Below, piece after piece: positions 5,554 to 5,723 of a DNA stretch of 5,723 bases. Under the pieces are notes generated by a model that ran no database searches, had not been told where the DNA came from, and was given only the letters and a program-made list of their open reading frames with translations. The DNA is taken from the NCBI GenBank assembly GCA_964235675.1, contig CAXSEA010000236.1:1-5723 (forward strand), written 5' to 3'. Position numbers and translations under genes: made by a program. This DNA is from CAXSEA01 sp964235675. GTDB taxonomy: Bacteria; Armatimonadota; Armatimonadia; Armatimonadales; Capsulimonadaceae. Within the stretch, counting starts at the first letter, position 1. Each line of letters opens with the position of its first letter.

Positions 5554-5723
5554 ATGCCTCAGCACCCCAAAATCGCTCCAGTAGTTATTGCTTTCTTCAC
5601 CGCCTCGTCTTGTAGCTACGCTTTAACTCCGAATCAGGTGTTCGCGGCGCAACCATCGCCGCCGCCGTCCTCTGCCGCCGTGAAGCGGCAGCTGCAGCGC
5701 ATCTACGCCGCGCAGGATATCGC
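5554..5723 (+). CDS. Exported protein resembling the NTF2-like neighbour, N-terminal part (cut by window edge)
   Basis: The first 56 codons of a plus-strand gene that runs off the right edge. The predicted start is the ATG at 5554. Residues 6-31 include a hydrophobic segment (IAPVVIAFFTA), a Cys at 20 in a sequence that is not a good lipobox, and a likely signal-peptidase site around VFAAQ (29-33). A Pro/Ser-rich stretch follows. The last residues, VKRQLQRIYAAQDI (43-56), match LKQTFQKLYAARDQ (28-41) of the protein at 4336-4866 at nearly every chemically similar position, so I infer a diverged paralog with the same NTF2-like fold. The longer linker after the signal peptide is a difference. 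The ATG is 62 bases after the GNAT stop. Its leader holds the two hairpins described above and leaves little room for a separate promoter downstream of them. Confidence 0.7.
   Translation, partial: MPQHPKIAPVVIAFFTASSCSYALTPNQVFAAQPSPPPSSAAVKRQLQRIYAAQDI

Overview
This window looks like ordinary bacterial chromosome. Coding is dense, Shine-Dalgarno motifs are mostly recognisable, the base composition is moderately GC-rich, and five of the six protein genes begin with a predicted Sec signal peptide or have a housekeeping or acetyltransferase fold. I see no insertion sequence, prophage, CRISPR array, toxin-antitoxin pair or integration scar. The host cannot be fixed from the sequence. Several secreted proteins of a lineage-restricted type and a full-length dihydrolipoyl dehydrogenase with an internal insertion suggest an under-described, environmental, Gram-negative-type bacterium. 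Armatimonadota or Planctomycetota-like lineages are a guess only.

Left part, minus strand (1-2309): three consecutive members of one secreted protein family. One is cut by the window edge (1-182), one is complete at 402-1277, and one is complete at 1353-2309. They share a post-signal-peptide motif (Y-K-[FY]-x-P-G-[EQ]-V-L-x-Y). The two complete ones also share HP-x-x-VGD-x-WR, GGH-x-VA and EQFDVT motifs. Their biochemical role is unknown.

Centre, minus strand (2353-4228): a tRNA-Leu(UAA) gene with its own good sigma70-type promoter lies upstream of lpd, the E3 flavoprotein of 2-oxoacid dehydrogenase complexes and the glycine cleavage system. lpd ends at a strong intrinsic terminator with a perfect 14-bp stem, which separates it from the secreted-protein cluster. 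No E1 or E2 genes are in view, so lpd looks monocistronic here.

Right part, plus strand (4336-5723): a small exported protein with NTF2/SnoaL-like character, a RimJ/RimL-type GNAT acetyltransferase, and the start of a second exported protein whose visible end resembles the first NTF2-like protein. Two adjacent hairpins occupy the whole stretch immediately before the last start codon. The first of them buries the only Shine-Dalgarno-like sequence.

The main points for a second look are the uncharacterised secreted paralog cluster, the two-hairpin leader at 5517-5553, and two genes that lack a Shine-Dalgarno but carry a -10-like hexamer 9-10 bases before the start codon, which suggests leaderless transcripts. 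I did not find convincing evidence of a wholly new multi-gene system.
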